A stretch of DNA of 64,000 nt from an uncultured Oscillospiraceae bacterium (lineage in GTDB: Bacteria; Bacillota; Clostridia; Oscillospirales; Acutalibacteraceae), in assembly GCA_900540865.1 (NCBI GenBank), contig UQHH01000006.1:12676-76675 (forward strand), given 5' to 3'. Shown in pieces: positions 41,283 through 51,006 of this stretch. Position 1 is the stretch's first letter. Every line of letters begins with the position of its first letter. The position numbers were made by a program, and so were the translations under genes. The notes beneath the pieces were generated by a model. That model was not told the origin of the DNA. It searched no databases and saw nothing but the letters and a program-made list of their open reading frames with translations.

Positions 41283-42248
41283 TTAATATTTATAGCTTCC
41301 CCCGCCGATGAATTCGCGCAGCATAGAAGCGCGCGGGATGAGCGCTTCGTCAAGCGGGGAAAATTGCCCGATGCTTTCCATGAGCACGCGCGCCTTTTCG
41401 TAATGCGCGCTCCCCTCTACTATCTGCGACAGCAGAGGATACGCTTTTTTTCCGACGACGCAGGGCTCGTACAGGTGGATGGTGTTGAGCGTAAAGTCCG
41501 AATGCTTCTTGTACGGCGCAATATTTTTCTTTTCGCCCGCGCAGACGGACTGCCAGATGCCGAACGTAAACTCCGGGTCGGCCCTCCTGTAGCTGTAGTC
41601 CCGGACGAGCCGGCGCAGAAAACGGATGTCCTGCGCGCTGAGCAATAGCCTCCCGTTTGACGCGGCTACTCCCTGCTTGACGCTGACATAAAGCTTCAAA
41701 AGGCCATGGCAGTGGAGCTCGTCTGTAAAGATGGGATTGAGCGCGTGCAGCCCTTCTATAATAGCTATATGTCCCTGGGGCAAAGTTATGACCGTTTTTT
41801 TCTCGTGCGGCCGTTTTTTATTGAAGTTGAATTTCGGCATATTGCAGGTGCCGTAATGAATCAAATCGAACATGCAGCTGTGCACCTGCGGGATGTCGAG
41901 CGCGTAGACGGATTCATAGTCGGGCTTGCCGTCGCGGCCGGGCGCGGTACGCGCCTCGCCCAGGAAGAAATCGTCGAGCGATATGATAATTGCGCCGGAG
42001 CCCAGCTTTTGCAGCTCATCGCCCAGAATTTTTGCGGTCGTCGTTTTTCCGCTGGCGGATGGGCCTGTGAGCATGACGATTTTGCACCGGTTTTCGGGAC
42101 TCAATATCTGCTTTGCGATATAGGAGACGTCCTTGCGGTATTCCTCCTCCACCTGCATAACAAAATCACCCGGCCCGTTTATGACCGCGTCGTTGATTTG
42201 CAGCGCGCTTGTCACGTAATGATGGTAGCTATTTGGTATACTGCTCAT
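41283..42248 (-). CDS. Uridine-kinase/phosphoribulokinase-family kinase
   Basis: About 321 residues with the P-loop MLTGPSASGKTTTAKIL (about 57-73), IISLDDFFLGEAR as the second metal/substrate motif, and IAIIEGLHALN. This matches uridine-kinase-like proteins of Firmicutes; the natural substrate is unproven. The ATG at 42248 overlaps the end of hemZ by 20 bases, with AGAGG as SD, so translation is probably coupled to hemZ. Confidence 0.88.
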   Translation of the reverse strand: MSSIPNSYHHYVTSALQINDAVINGPGDFVMQVEEEYRKDVSYIAKQILSPENRCKIVMLTGPSASGKTTTAKILGDELQKLGSGAIIISLDDFFLGEARTAPGRDGKPDYESVYALDIPQVHSCMFDLIHYGTCNMPKFNFNKKRPHEKKTVITLPQGHIAIIEGLHALNPIFTDELHCHGLLKLYVSVKQGVAASNGRLLLSAQDIRFLRRLVRDYSYRRADPEFTFGIWQSVCAGEKKNIAPYKKHSDFTLNTIHLYEPCVVGKKAYPLLSQIVEGSAHYEKARVLMESIGQFSPLDEALIPRASMLREFIGGGSYKY

Positions 42249-43716
42249 AAAAAGCCTCTGCCCTTTCCTTGCGGCGCAGCATCTCGCCGAACCGGCTGAT
42301 ATATTCATATGGATATTTGTAGTTGAATATACGTTCCAGGAAGTCGCCGCCCGGCTGCTTGAGCTTGGTTACGGCCCCGGCGCCGCAGCCGAACACCGTA
42401 TGGGTTTCGTCCATGACATACACGTTATACAGCCCCTCGTGCTTTTTGATGGACCAGCCCACGTTTTCAAGGTTTCCGACCATGCGGCTCTGCCTGTAGA
42501 GGTAGTAGGGAAAATACCCGTTATCGGGAAGCAGCTCCTTGCAGAGCCGGTGCATGTTTGCCGCCCGCTTTGCGTCCTCACGCTGGATTTCAAGCCCCTG
42601 CCCCGTCAGATGGGAGGATTTTTTCAGGGAGAGCGTATGTACGGTAATGCTTTCCGGGGATAGCGCCAAAATCTTTTGCAGCGTTTCCTGGAAGCTTTCA
42701 AACGTCTCCTGCGGGAGTCCAGCAATGAGGTCTGTATTGATGTGCGTAAAGCCCGCCTGCCTTGCAAGCTGGAACGCGTCAATTGCCTGCTGCGCTGTGT
42801 GCTTTCTGCCTATACGTGAAAGCACCTCGTCATTGAGCGTCTGCGGATTGATGCTGATACGCCCGCAGCCGCAGCCTTTGATGGCTTCAAGCTTTTGTAT
42901 ATCGATGGTGTCCGGCCGCCCGGCCTCAACGGTAAACTCCCGGCAGGTAGACATGTCAAAGGATTCCACGACCGTGCCGAGCACCCTTTTGAGCTGGCCC
43001 GCGGAAAGCGCCGTCGGCGTACCGCCGCCCATGTAGACCGTTTCGAGCCGCAGCCCGAGCTTTTTTACAAGCGCGCCCGTGTAGGCAAGCTCTTTACATA
43101 AAAGCTCCGTATACGGTTCTATCAGCTCCTGCGCCCGTTCAATCGTCTGCGATACAAACGAGCAGTAGCTGCACCGGGTCGGGCAGAACGGGATAGAGAT
43201 ATAAAGGCTGAAGGAATCCCTGCCGGAACGCTCCAATATTTTCTGTTCGTTCGTTTCGGTTACGTACGCAAGATTCGTCTTTTCCTTCGAGACAAGCAAA
43301 ACGTCCTCAAAGTAGACGCGCGCCGCTTCTTTTCCGTAACGCTGCGCAAGCGAACGGAACAGCTTTACAGGGCGCACGCCCGTTAAAATACCCCACGGCG
43401 GGGTGATGCCGGTATATTCAGAAAGCAGTCTGAAAAGTAAAATCGCAAGGCACCGCTCGCACGACTTATCGTAATCGGGCGCACCGCACGGCACCTGCGC
43501 CGAGGCTGTTTTTTCAAAGCCGTCAAAGCAAGCCGCGGCCGTCAGCTTTGCGGTATTGTCCTTTTCTTCGCGCCGGGTCATAATATATGGTTCCACAAGC
43601 GCGCAGCCGGCGCTTTCCGCCTCTTTTATAACCTCGAGCTTTTCGTTCGGGAAGAAAATGCGCGTGAGATTTTCCATCTCGTAATGAAACGGATGGTTAT
43701 AAATCAAAAGCTTCAT
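42229..43716 (-). CDS. hemZ: HemZ-type radical SAM coproporphyrinogen dehydrogenase
   Basis: 495 residues. A HemZ-specific N-terminal region (1-165) precedes the radical SAM core with IPFCPTRCSYCSF (CxxxCxxC near 175-182), VYMGGGTPTALSAGQL and NTDLIAGLPQE. Homologues oxidise coproporphyrinogen III without oxygen or have related radical SAM roles; no other haem genes are visible here, so the true role is open. It overlaps the MBL-fold gene upstream by 20 bases. The rel-dtd-MBL-hemZ order is common in Clostridia. Confidence 0.9.
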   Translation of the reverse strand: MKLLIYNHPFHYEMENLTRIFFPNEKLEVIKEAESAGCALVEPYIMTRREEKDNTAKLTAAACFDGFEKTASAQVPCGAPDYDKSCERCLAILLFRLLSEYTGITPPWGILTGVRPVKLFRSLAQRYGKEAARVYFEDVLLVSKEKTNLAYVTETNEQKILERSGRDSFSLYISIPFCPTRCSYCSFVSQTIERAQELIEPYTELLCKELAYTGALVKKLGLRLETVYMGGGTPTALSAGQLKRVLGTVVESFDMSTCREFTVEAGRPDTIDIQKLEAIKGCGCGRISINPQTLNDEVLSRIGRKHTAQQAIDAFQLARQAGFTHINTDLIAGLPQETFESFQETLQKILALSPESITVHTLSLKKSSHLTGQGLEIQREDAKRAANMHRLCKELLPDNGYFPYYLYRQSRMVGNLENVGWSIKKHEGLYNVYVMDETHTVFGCGAGAVTKLKQPGGDFLERIFNYKYPYEYISRFGEMLRRKERAEAFYEQYTK

Positions 43717-44347
43717 ACGTTATGTTCCCCATATATACGTTATTTTCCCGCTCATGCTGCAGGGTCGTTTTGTCGTCGTGCCCGGGGTAAACGGTATAGT
43801 CGCCGGGGAGCGCGCCGAGCTTTTTCAGGGACTCTATCATTTCCTTATAGCTGCCGGTCGGGAAATCGGTCCGTCCAATGGTTTCTTTCATCAGCGTGTC
43901 GCCCGTGAAAATCACACCGTCCGCAATATAGCACGCGCCGCCCCTTGTGTGGCCAGGTGTTTTCATCAGCTCAAACCGCGTTTCACCCAGCGCCACGGTT
44001 TCACCCTCATCGAGCAGAATATCGGCATCGAACGGGTCGAAGCCGGAGGGCGTGGCCATGATGGACAGGTTCAAATCATTGTTGCGCAGGAATTCCTCCT
44101 CGTCCGCGCCGATGACGATTTTCGCGCCCGTCTGCTTTCTGATTTCGTCCGCCTTGCCGATATGGTCGAAGTGGCCGTGTGTGAGCAGCACATATTTGAG
44201 CTTTTCGCCCGCTTCTTCGATTTTCCGCGTCAGCCCCGGCGTGTACGCGCCCGGGTCGATAACGGCGCAAAGCCCTGATTTTTCGTCCGTTACAAAATAG
44301 CAGTTGGTCTGCATGATGCTCACGATAAAGCGTTCTATTTGCAGCAT
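43697..44347 (-). CDS. MBL-fold metallo-hydrolase
   Basis: 216 residues of the glyoxalase II-like metallo-beta-lactamase fold. The metal motif LLTHGHFDHIGKADEIR (HxHxDH, about 55-60) is followed by TPGHTRGGACYI and YPGHDDKTTL, which supply the other ligands. Family members hydrolyse thioesters such as lactoylglutathione; the substrate here is unknown. The ATG directly follows the dtd stop (TAAATG). Part of the rel-dtd-MBL-hemZ run. Confidence 0.92.
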   Translation of the reverse strand: MLQIERFIVSIMQTNCYFVTDEKSGLCAVIDPGAYTPGLTRKIEEAGEKLKYVLLTHGHFDHIGKADEIRKQTGAKIVIGADEEEFLRNNDLNLSIMATPSGFDPFDADILLDEGETVALGETRFELMKTPGHTRGGACYIADGVIFTGDTLMKETIGRTDFPTGSYKEMIESLKKLGALPGDYTVYPGHDDKTTLQHERENNVYMGNITYEAFDL

Positions 44348-44803
44348 TTAATGCTTCAGCTCCTTTGAATCGATGATGACGGTCACGGGGCCGTCATTTA
44401 AAAGAGATACCTTCATATCCGCGCCGAACACGCCCTTTTCCACCTGCGATATTCCGTTTCTTTTCAGGCATTCGCAGAAATACTCATAAAGCTCCTGTGC
44501 AAGCGGCGGCTTCGCGGCGCCGATAAAGTTCGGCCTTCTGCCCTTGCGGCAGTCGGCGCAGAGCGTAAAATTTGAAATGACGAGCGCGCCGCCGCCAATG
44601 TCGCAAAGCGCAAGGTTCATTTTATCGTTTTCATCCTTGAATATGCGCAGGCCGGATATTTTCGCGGCCAAAACCTCCGCGTCCCGCGCCGTGTCACCGT
44701 CCTCCACGCCGAGCAGGATTAAAAAGCCCCGCCCAATTTCTCCGGCGGTCGCGCTGTCTACCGCCACACTCGCGTTTGCCGCGCGCTGTATGACTGCCTT
44801 CAT
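44348..44803 (-). CDS. dtd: D-aminoacyl-tRNA deacylase
   Basis: 151 residues. It starts MKAVIQRAANASVAV and has NFTLCADCRKGRRPNFIGAA (SQxxL-like site) and the C-terminal NDGPVTVIIDS with the cross-subunit Gly-cisPro motif. Dtd removes D-amino acids wrongly attached to tRNA. The ATG at 44803, after GGAAAGGATAAC, matches the family N-terminus; sequence upstream in frame is non-coding. Confidence 0.96.
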   Translation of the reverse strand: MKAVIQRAANASVAVDSATAGEIGRGFLILLGVEDGDTARDAEVLAAKISGLRIFKDENDKMNLALCDIGGGALVISNFTLCADCRKGRRPNFIGAAKPPLAQELYEYFCECLKRNGISQVEKGVFGADMKVSLLNDGPVTVIIDSKELKH

Positions 44804-44954
44804 ATTGTTATCCTTTCCAAAACGCAGGAAAACCTGCATTTGTTTTTTCGCGTTTCTTCTGCCGGTATTGGCCCGGCTTTCCATATCATGTATAAAAAAC
44901 CGCTCATCCACATTTCTTCCGACATATTTGAATGCCGCTGCCAGCCCAAACAGG

Positions 44955-45827
44955 CTATCCTGTGCGGTATTTTTTCGAGAGCAGGACATACAGCGTTACC
45001 CATTTATTGGGCTGCCCCGCCCTGCCCGCGTTGAAATAAGGCGCACCGAAAGATTCTGTAAGGATATATTTGCCCTCGCGGTCTTTATAGCTGTCTAGCA
45101 GCGCCCATGCTTTTTCACAATTTGGATGAGCCGCGCCGCCAAGGAGCGACAGCCCATACATAACCATCTGTAAACCCATGTGTACATGGTCAATCGGGTA
45201 AAACGTACCCGCCATGTCCTTGATAATCACCTTTTCAGGGGTATCGGAACGGAACAAGACATTGTGATTGATATAAAAATTAACCAAGGGCTCAAATTGC
45301 GGCAGGATAACGCCTGTCTTTTTCAGCTCCGCCGCAAGCAAAAGGCAGGTGGTCGTCTGCCTGTAGCAGCCGAAATCCGGCAGCCTGGAGTCATTTGTTT
45401 TCTTGGTTTTATCAAGGCACCGAAGCGTGCCGTCCTGCCGTACAGAAGAAAAGACGAGAGCGATTTGCTCCTGTACCCATGGATGCCCGTAGTATCCAAG
45501 CGATACCAAATTCCGAAGCAGCAACGTTTTCGCGCACTTCATGCTTTTATTCAAATTTTTGATGATACGGTCTATATATTCATCGACAGGTACATCTTCA
45601 CGGGTAAGGCCAAATTCCGTGAGCGCCAATAAAGCGTTGATATCCTCCCACTTTTTATTCAGCTTGAATTTATCCATGACCAGGCTAAGCGTGTCTGAGC
45701 TCAATAAGCTTTTATAAGCCGTTTGCACCTTGGGCTCATCCTTCGGCAAACCCAAAAGCTCGGTCATCGCGCGGTATTTCACTTCGGGGGCTTCATCCTC
45801 AAGAAGCCACTTGATTACATTGTCCAT
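44955..45827 (-). CDS. Hypothetical protein, likely alpha/alpha-toroid (prenyltransferase-like)
   Basis: 290 residues, mostly helical. It begins MDNVIKWLLEDEAPEVKYRA and contains DGTLRCLDKTKKTNDSRLPD and CYRQTTTCLLLAAELKKTG. Alternating helices ending in short glycine/aspartate loops recall squalene-cyclase-type toroids; similar clostridial proteins carry vague labels. I assign no function. The ATG follows AAAGGATAATTTG, whose AAAGGATAA overlaps the end of the frameshifted ridA. It is part of a three-gene insertion between dtd and rel. Confidence 0.65.
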   Translation of the reverse strand: MDNVIKWLLEDEAPEVKYRAMTELLGLPKDEPKVQTAYKSLLSSDTLSLVMDKFKLNKKWEDINALLALTEFGLTREDVPVDEYIDRIIKNLNKSMKCAKTLLLRNLVSLGYYGHPWVQEQIALVFSSVRQDGTLRCLDKTKKTNDSRLPDFGCYRQTTTCLLLAAELKKTGVILPQFEPLVNFYINHNVLFRSDTPEKVIIKDMAGTFYPIDHVHMGLQMVMYGLSLLGGAAHPNCEKAWALLDSYKDREGKYILTESFGAPYFNAGRAGQPNKWVTLYVLLSKKYRTG

Positions 45828-45832
45828 TCAAA

Positions 45833-46196
45833 TTATCCTTTATAAGCGATTGCGTCTATTTGTATTTGAAGGCCGCTTTCTCCGCCTTTGCTCGCAAACT
45901 CGGTGGCAATGGTCTTCCTGGCCGGATATTTGCCTTGAAAACGTTCCTGGAACACCTTCTCCATAATGGGAATATTCCACGGGTCTCTCATAAGGACCCA
46001 TTTTTACTACCGCATCCAGGGATAAGCCGGCCAATTCCAGCCGGCGGCACATATCGTCGAGCGCGCCGTTTACCTGCGCCTCGACGGATTGCCCAACGTT
46101 ACCCTCACAAAAAGACAGGAAAACGAAGCCGCCTGCCTCGACTATTCCGGAGTATGCCCACTCCTCGTTTACCTCGTGCCTTTTAATTTCTGACAT
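45833..46196 (-). pseudogene. RidA-family gene with a frameshift
   Basis: From ATG 46196 the frame reads a RidA-like start (GGFVFLSFCEGNVGQSVEAQ, then ALDDMCRRLELAGLSLDAVVKMG). It then leaves the family at about 46000. The other frame continues exactly where RidA should: LMRDPWNIPIMEKVFQERF, then YPARKTIATEFA and a stop at 45833. The shift lies near AAAAATGGGTCC. RidA proteins deaminate reactive enamines/imines and carry their key Arg in the part lost from the first frame. This is a pseudogene or a sequencing error; the first frame alone would end at 45840. Confidence 0.8.
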
Positions 46197-46246
46197 AATG
46201 ACACCCCTTTCAATTCACGTTGAATTTCAGGCCTGCCTGAGCAGGT

Positions 46247-46501
46247 TTATTTAAGCCCGTCGCTGAAGCTTTTCAAGTCCCGCTTTACATCATCGGGCAG
46301 CCGGTTGTATTCTATATCGCTGACTGCTCCCTGGAGCGTATATAAATGCACCAGGCAGACGTTTGGAAATTTCATTTTCAAACGGAAGAAGGCTTCTTTG
46401 CTGCCTGTGTGTACCAGCTCCTCCGCAGAGCGGATGCCAACCGCATTGAGCTTCTTTTCCAGCTCTTTTCCAATGTTTTTCATAGAAACCAGCTCCGCCA
46501 T
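46247..46501 (-). CDS. TfoX C-terminal domain protein
   Basis: 84 residues forming only the TfoX/Sxy C-terminal domain: MKNIGKELEKKLNAVGIRSA, then LVHTGSKEAFFRLKMKFPNV. The helix-hairpin-like N-terminus suggests nucleic-acid contact. In Gammaproteobacteria TfoX controls competence, but stand-alone copies are common in Firmicutes and of unknown role. The ATG follows GAGGGGCTTG. It sits directly downstream of rel (26-base gap). Confidence 0.85.
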   Translation of the reverse strand: MAELVSMKNIGKELEKKLNAVGIRSAEELVHTGSKEAFFRLKMKFPNVCLVHLYTLQGAVSDIEYNRLPDDVKRDLKSFSDGLK

Positions 46502-46527
46502 ACAATCAAGCCCCTCTTTTTTGCATT

Positions 46528-48708
46528 TTAAAGCCTGTCGACTGAAAGCACACCGTTAATCGCCGAAAGCTTGTCGATTACCATCTGCAGGTGCTCCTTG
46601 CCGTTGACCGTAATGGAAAAGCGCAGGAACGCCTGGCCGTTTTTAGCCGTGCGCGATTCGGAATTGTTGATGAAGATATGCATATTGTAAAGCTGGATGG
46701 TAACGTCCGCAAGCAGGCCCGTACGGTCTGACGCTACGACGTTGAGCGTCGCCTGGAAGCTTTCGTGTACCTCGCCCGCCCAGACAGCCTTGACCCAGCG
46801 GTGCGGGTCCTCGCATTCCTCCATGCTTTTCGGTACGTTTACGCATGACCTTTTATGGATGGAAACGCCGAAGCCGCGTGTGATAAAACCGACTATATCG
46901 TCGCCCGGCAGCGGGTTGCAGCACTTTGAAAACTTAATGAGCATATCGTCGACGCCCTCGACGATAACGCCGCTGCTTGCCCGGCGTTTAGCCGGCGCTT
47001 CTCTCTGTACCGGCTGGGGATTCTCCTCAACAGGCGCGTTGCGCTTTGCGTATTCCTCCTTGACGCGCGGCATGATTTTCCAAAGCTGTACGCCGCCGTA
47101 GCCGATTGCCGCGAATAAATCGTCGTTCGTCGAAAAATGCTGCTTGCGCAAAACAGTGGACAGGAATTCAGCCATTTCTTTTTCTGTGAGCTGGATTCCC
47201 GCGTGCTTGAATTCGCGCTCAAGCTCTGCCTTGCCCTCCGCGATGTTTTCCTCGCGCTTTTCTTTTTTAAACCACTGGCGTATTTTGCTCCTGGCCTCGC
47301 TCGTTTTCACGATTTTGAGCCAGTCGCGGTTGGGGTTCCCTCCCTCTTTCCTCGTGAGGATTTCAACGATTTCGCCCGTTTTCACCTTATAATCGATTGG
47401 GACGATTTTGCCGTCGACGCGCGCGCCTGTCATCCGGTTTCCGACGGCGGAGTGTATGTTATACGCGACGTCAATGACGGTCGAGCCGAGCGGCAGGGTC
47501 AGAACGTCGCCCTTCGGCGTGAGGACGTAAACCTCCTCCGAGGCCAAATCCGTTTTGATGTTGCGCAGTAAATCGGTCGCGTCGTCGTCCGCCTGGTTTT
47601 CAAGCATCCTGCGAATCCACGAAACCTTATCCTCCATAGAATCCTTTTTCGACAGGCCGAGCTTGTATTTCCAGTGCGCCGCGATGCCGTATTCGGCGGT
47701 ATGGTGCATTTCCCAGGTGCGTATCTGCACCTCAAAGGGAATGCCCTCCTTGCCGATGACCGTCGTATGGAGCGACTGGTACATATTCGGCTTGGGCGTA
47801 GAGATATAGTCCTTGAAGCGGTTCGGGAGAGGCTGAAATATGTCGTGTATAATGCCGAGCACATTGTAGCAGTCGTTCACGGTATTGACGATGACGCGCA
47901 CAGCGAAGATGTCGAAAATCTGCTCGATGGTTTTGCCCCTCATATAGGTTTTGCGGTAAATGCCGTTGATGCTCTTGACCCGTCCCTCGACGTAAACGTT
48001 CGGGATGGTGCCCTTCGTGCGGGAGACGATTTCATCCTTGATGGTGGAAATGAACCTGTCGCGCTCCGATTTGCTCAGAGCGAGCGCGTGCTCGATTTCG
48101 CAGTAGCCCACCGGGTCGAGATAACGGATGGATAAATCCTCCATTTCCTCCTTCATTGCGCGGATACCGAGCCGGTTTGCAATCGGCGCGTAGTATTCCA
48201 TCGTTTCAAGCGCAGTGTCCCTGCGCTTCTGCTCCTCCTTGCAGTCGATGGTGCGCATGTTGTTCAGGCGGTCGGCAAGCTTTATGATGATGACGCGGAT
48301 ATCGTCTGCCATGGCCATGAGCATCTTGCGGATATTTTCCGCCTGCTGCTGCTCCCTTGAGGAAAACGGGATTTTCCGAAGCTTGGTCACGCCGTCAATC
48401 AAGTGGGCGATTTCTGGCCCGAAATCCTTCGATATTTCTTCCAGGGTTACGTCTGTATCCTCCACCACGTCGTGCAAAAGCGCGGCCGCTACCGATTCCG
48501 TATCCATACCGAGGTCGACCAGAATACAGGCGACCGAGGTTGGATGCAGGATATACGGCACGCCGGACACGCGCAGCTGGTCGCCGTGCGCTTTTTCCGC
48601 AAGCCGGTATGCCTTGTCGATAAGCTCCATGTTGAACGTTTGGTCGCTCTTTTTGAGCATCTCCACAAGGGTTTCATAGTCCTGATAATGTACGGTGTTC
48701 TCCGGCAT
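46528..48708 (-). CDS. rel: Bifunctional (p)ppGpp synthetase/hydrolase (Rel)
   Basis: 726 residues. An HD hydrolase (YILHPTSVACILVDLG, ALLHDVVEDT) comes first, then the synthetase (RLGIRAMKEEMEDLSIRYLD and VDSLHT-like YQSLHTTVIG). The TGS domain follows (VYVLTPKGDVLTLPLGSTVI), a zinc-finger-like region (KFSKCCNPLPGDDIVGF) and a C-terminal ACT domain. It makes and removes the stringent alarmone. Both active sites look intact, so a true bifunctional Rel. It follows recJ by 39 bases. Confidence 0.96.
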   Translation of the reverse strand: MPENTVHYQDYETLVEMLKKSDQTFNMELIDKAYRLAEKAHGDQLRVSGVPYILHPTSVACILVDLGMDTESVAAALLHDVVEDTDVTLEEISKDFGPEIAHLIDGVTKLRKIPFSSREQQQAENIRKMLMAMADDIRVIIIKLADRLNNMRTIDCKEEQKRRDTALETMEYYAPIANRLGIRAMKEEMEDLSIRYLDPVGYCEIEHALALSKSERDRFISTIKDEIVSRTKGTIPNVYVEGRVKSINGIYRKTYMRGKTIEQIFDIFAVRVIVNTVNDCYNVLGIIHDIFQPLPNRFKDYISTPKPNMYQSLHTTVIGKEGIPFEVQIRTWEMHHTAEYGIAAHWKYKLGLSKKDSMEDKVSWIRRMLENQADDDATDLLRNIKTDLASEEVYVLTPKGDVLTLPLGSTVIDVAYNIHSAVGNRMTGARVDGKIVPIDYKVKTGEIVEILTRKEGGNPNRDWLKIVKTSEARSKIRQWFKKEKREENIAEGKAELEREFKHAGIQLTEKEMAEFLSTVLRKQHFSTNDDLFAAIGYGGVQLWKIMPRVKEEYAKRNAPVEENPQPVQREAPAKRRASSGVIVEGVDDMLIKFSKCCNPLPGDDIVGFITRGFGVSIHKRSCVNVPKSMEECEDPHRWVKAVWAGEVHESFQATLNVVASDRTGLLADVTIQLYNMHIFINNSESRTAKNGQAFLRFSITVNGKEHLQMVIDKLSAINGVLSVDRL

Positions 48709-48747
48709 TGTAAACCTACCTCTCCGAATATGTTAAAGTATAATAAA

Positions 48748-50796
48748 TCACTGCATTTCGTCGATGCGCATAATGATGGGAGCCGCGCTTAAATCGACCT
48801 TGCCGCCCGCGGGCAGCACACTGATATGGCACGCGGTATCGGCTCCCTCTTCAAATTCAATGAGCGAAAGCTCGCGCATCGCGGTCAATACCACAAGCAA
48901 CTTGCCATAGTGGATAGACTCGCTCTGCAAACGGCAGCATAAAACATCAAGCCCATAGCCCCAGGTCTGCACCGTTTTTAAAAAACGGTATACATATGCA
49001 AATTCTTCCCTGACAGGCCGTATGTATTCCCTTTGCTGCTGTGTCAGGCTTTCTCCCCGTATCAGCGCTTCAAACAGGCAGCCGTCCGCTATCATTTTCC
49101 CGTTGTCGGCAGTGCTCAATTTCATGTCGCGGATGATAACGCTCAGGGATACCGTGCCGTTATATTCGTTTAAATCTGTCGTTACGGCAAGGTCGAGCAC
49201 GTCGCCCGGTTTGTAAGGAAACTCCTCAGGCGTACAGGAAAAGCGCATCGCCGTCACGCTCGTCTCCCCTCTGGAGAAGGTCAGGCGCAGGTGCTTGTTT
49301 GCGCCGACCGGCTTTACAGCCTTTAATACCATATTGTAAAGGCCGAACAGCGGCGATGGGTTACCCGCCCCGTACGGCTCCAAAAGCCCGGTCTGGCTGA
49401 CAATATCCGCAGACAAAAACGCGGGATTTAGCTTGAGGTCGATGTCGAGCGTGGGCTGCGGCATTTCCCCCTGGTTTTTAGCGTATTCGTTGATAGCCTG
49501 GCGAAACGCGCCGATTTGGTTCGACGGCATCGTAAGCCCCGCCGCCATCGGGTGCCCGCCGAAATAGGTAAGGTATTCGGAACAGGCGGCAATGGCGTCT
49601 ATCAGGGAAAAGCCCTTGATACTGCGGCCGGAGCCCTTCGCAATGTCCCCGTCTCGGGACAAAACCAGCGCGGGCTTTCCGTAAAGCTCTTTTATGCGCG
49701 CGGCTACGATGCCGATAACGCCGGGATGCCACCCTTCGCCGTCGACGACGATTACCCTGTCGCGCCGGACGGCGGGGCTGCGCGTCATTTCCTCTTCAAT
49801 GATTTTTAAAATATCGCGTTCAATCTGCTGGCGCTCGGCGTTGTCCCGCCCTAGCTCCCGCGCCGTTTCCCGCGCCCGCTCGCTGTCGTTCGTCAAAAGC
49901 AGCTGCACGGATTTCTGCGACAACGCAAGCCTGCCGCACGCGTTGATACGCGGCACAAGCGTAAAAGCAACCTTGCCGGCGGAAAGCTTTGACGGTATAA
50001 TAGCCGCTTCCTCGAGCATTGCGCAAATGCCCTCCCTGCTGCTGTCGCGCAGAAGGGAAAGGCCGTGCTTTACAAAAATCCTGTTTTCACCCGTTAAGGG
50101 GACGACGTCGCCAATGGTGCCGAGCGCCGCCAAATCGGCATATTGAAACAAAAGCTCGTCCACGTCGAGGTCGCCGTCCTCGAGCGCCATGACAAGCTTG
50201 AACGCAACGCCGACGCCGCACAGCTCCTTGCACGGGCTTTCGCAGTCCAGGCGGTGCGGGTCTAAAAGCGCGCAGGCGTCCGGCAGGGCTTCGGGCGGTT
50301 TATGGTGGTCGGTTACGACCGTGTCGATACCGAGCGTATTCGCATAGGCGATTTCGTTCACCGCCGAAATCCCGTTGTCCACCGTAATAATAAGCTGTAC
50401 GCCCTGTTCATGCATTTTCTCTACGGCGGCCATATTCATGCCGTAGCCCTCCGACTCACGCGACGGGATATAATAGCTCACATCCGCGCCGCGCCCCTCG
50501 AGGTAGGAGTATAAAAGCGCCGTCGACGTGACGCCGTCCGCGTCGTAATCGCCGTAAACGCAGATTTTTTCAAATTGTTCAATTGCCCTTTCAATGCGGC
50601 CTACCGCTTTGTCCATGTCCGCCATGAGGAACGGGTCGGAAAAATCCGCGTCGTCCCCCAAAAACTGCATGACCTCCTCGGGCTGTTCCACCCCACGGAT
50701 TTGCAGGAGCATCGCGGCGACAGGCGGCAGGGAAAAGTCTTTTGCAAGGCTCTGCGCCGCTTCTTTATTCAGTTGTGCTACAGACCAGTTTTTCAT
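48748..50796 (-). CDS. recJ: RecJ single-stranded-DNA-specific exonuclease
   Basis: 682 residues. The DHH phosphoesterase core is present: CVYGDYDADGVTSTALL near 80, TVVTDHHKPPEALPDACALL near 158, and the DHHA1 domain HPGVIGIVAARIKE near 358. An OB-fold and a C-terminal extension of about 100 residues follow. RecJ degrades single strands 5' to 3' in recombination and repair. The upstream 210 bases (50797-51006) hold no gene or clear promoter. recN and addAB in the same window complete much of the break-repair set. Confidence 0.96.
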   Translation of the reverse strand: MKNWSVAQLNKEAAQSLAKDFSLPPVAAMLLQIRGVEQPEEVMQFLGDDADFSDPFLMADMDKAVGRIERAIEQFEKICVYGDYDADGVTSTALLYSYLEGRGADVSYYIPSRESEGYGMNMAAVEKMHEQGVQLIITVDNGISAVNEIAYANTLGIDTVVTDHHKPPEALPDACALLDPHRLDCESPCKELCGVGVAFKLVMALEDGDLDVDELLFQYADLAALGTIGDVVPLTGENRIFVKHGLSLLRDSSREGICAMLEEAAIIPSKLSAGKVAFTLVPRINACGRLALSQKSVQLLLTNDSERARETARELGRDNAERQQIERDILKIIEEEMTRSPAVRRDRVIVVDGEGWHPGVIGIVAARIKELYGKPALVLSRDGDIAKGSGRSIKGFSLIDAIAACSEYLTYFGGHPMAAGLTMPSNQIGAFRQAINEYAKNQGEMPQPTLDIDLKLNPAFLSADIVSQTGLLEPYGAGNPSPLFGLYNMVLKAVKPVGANKHLRLTFSRGETSVTAMRFSCTPEEFPYKPGDVLDLAVTTDLNEYNGTVSLSVIIRDMKLSTADNGKMIADGCLFEALIRGESLTQQQREYIRPVREEFAYVYRFLKTVQTWGYGLDVLCCRLQSESIHYGKLLVVLTAMRELSLIEFEEGADTACHISVLPAGGKVDLSAAPIIMRIDEMQ

Positions 50797-51006
50797 ATGG
50801 GTACCCTATTCCCTATCTGAATTTTTAACACTATTTTTTATTTTGATAACAGTGAAGTGATGGTTTTATTTATACGTATGACGGTTTATTGTAAAGCTTA
50901 CGAATCCGCGTGAAATAGTCATTTTCCCACGGGGCACCATTATAAGCTCTTGCAGCATAGTCTTGTAAGGTTGGGCGGGATTTTGCTTTTTCCCCAATTG
51001 GTAGAT

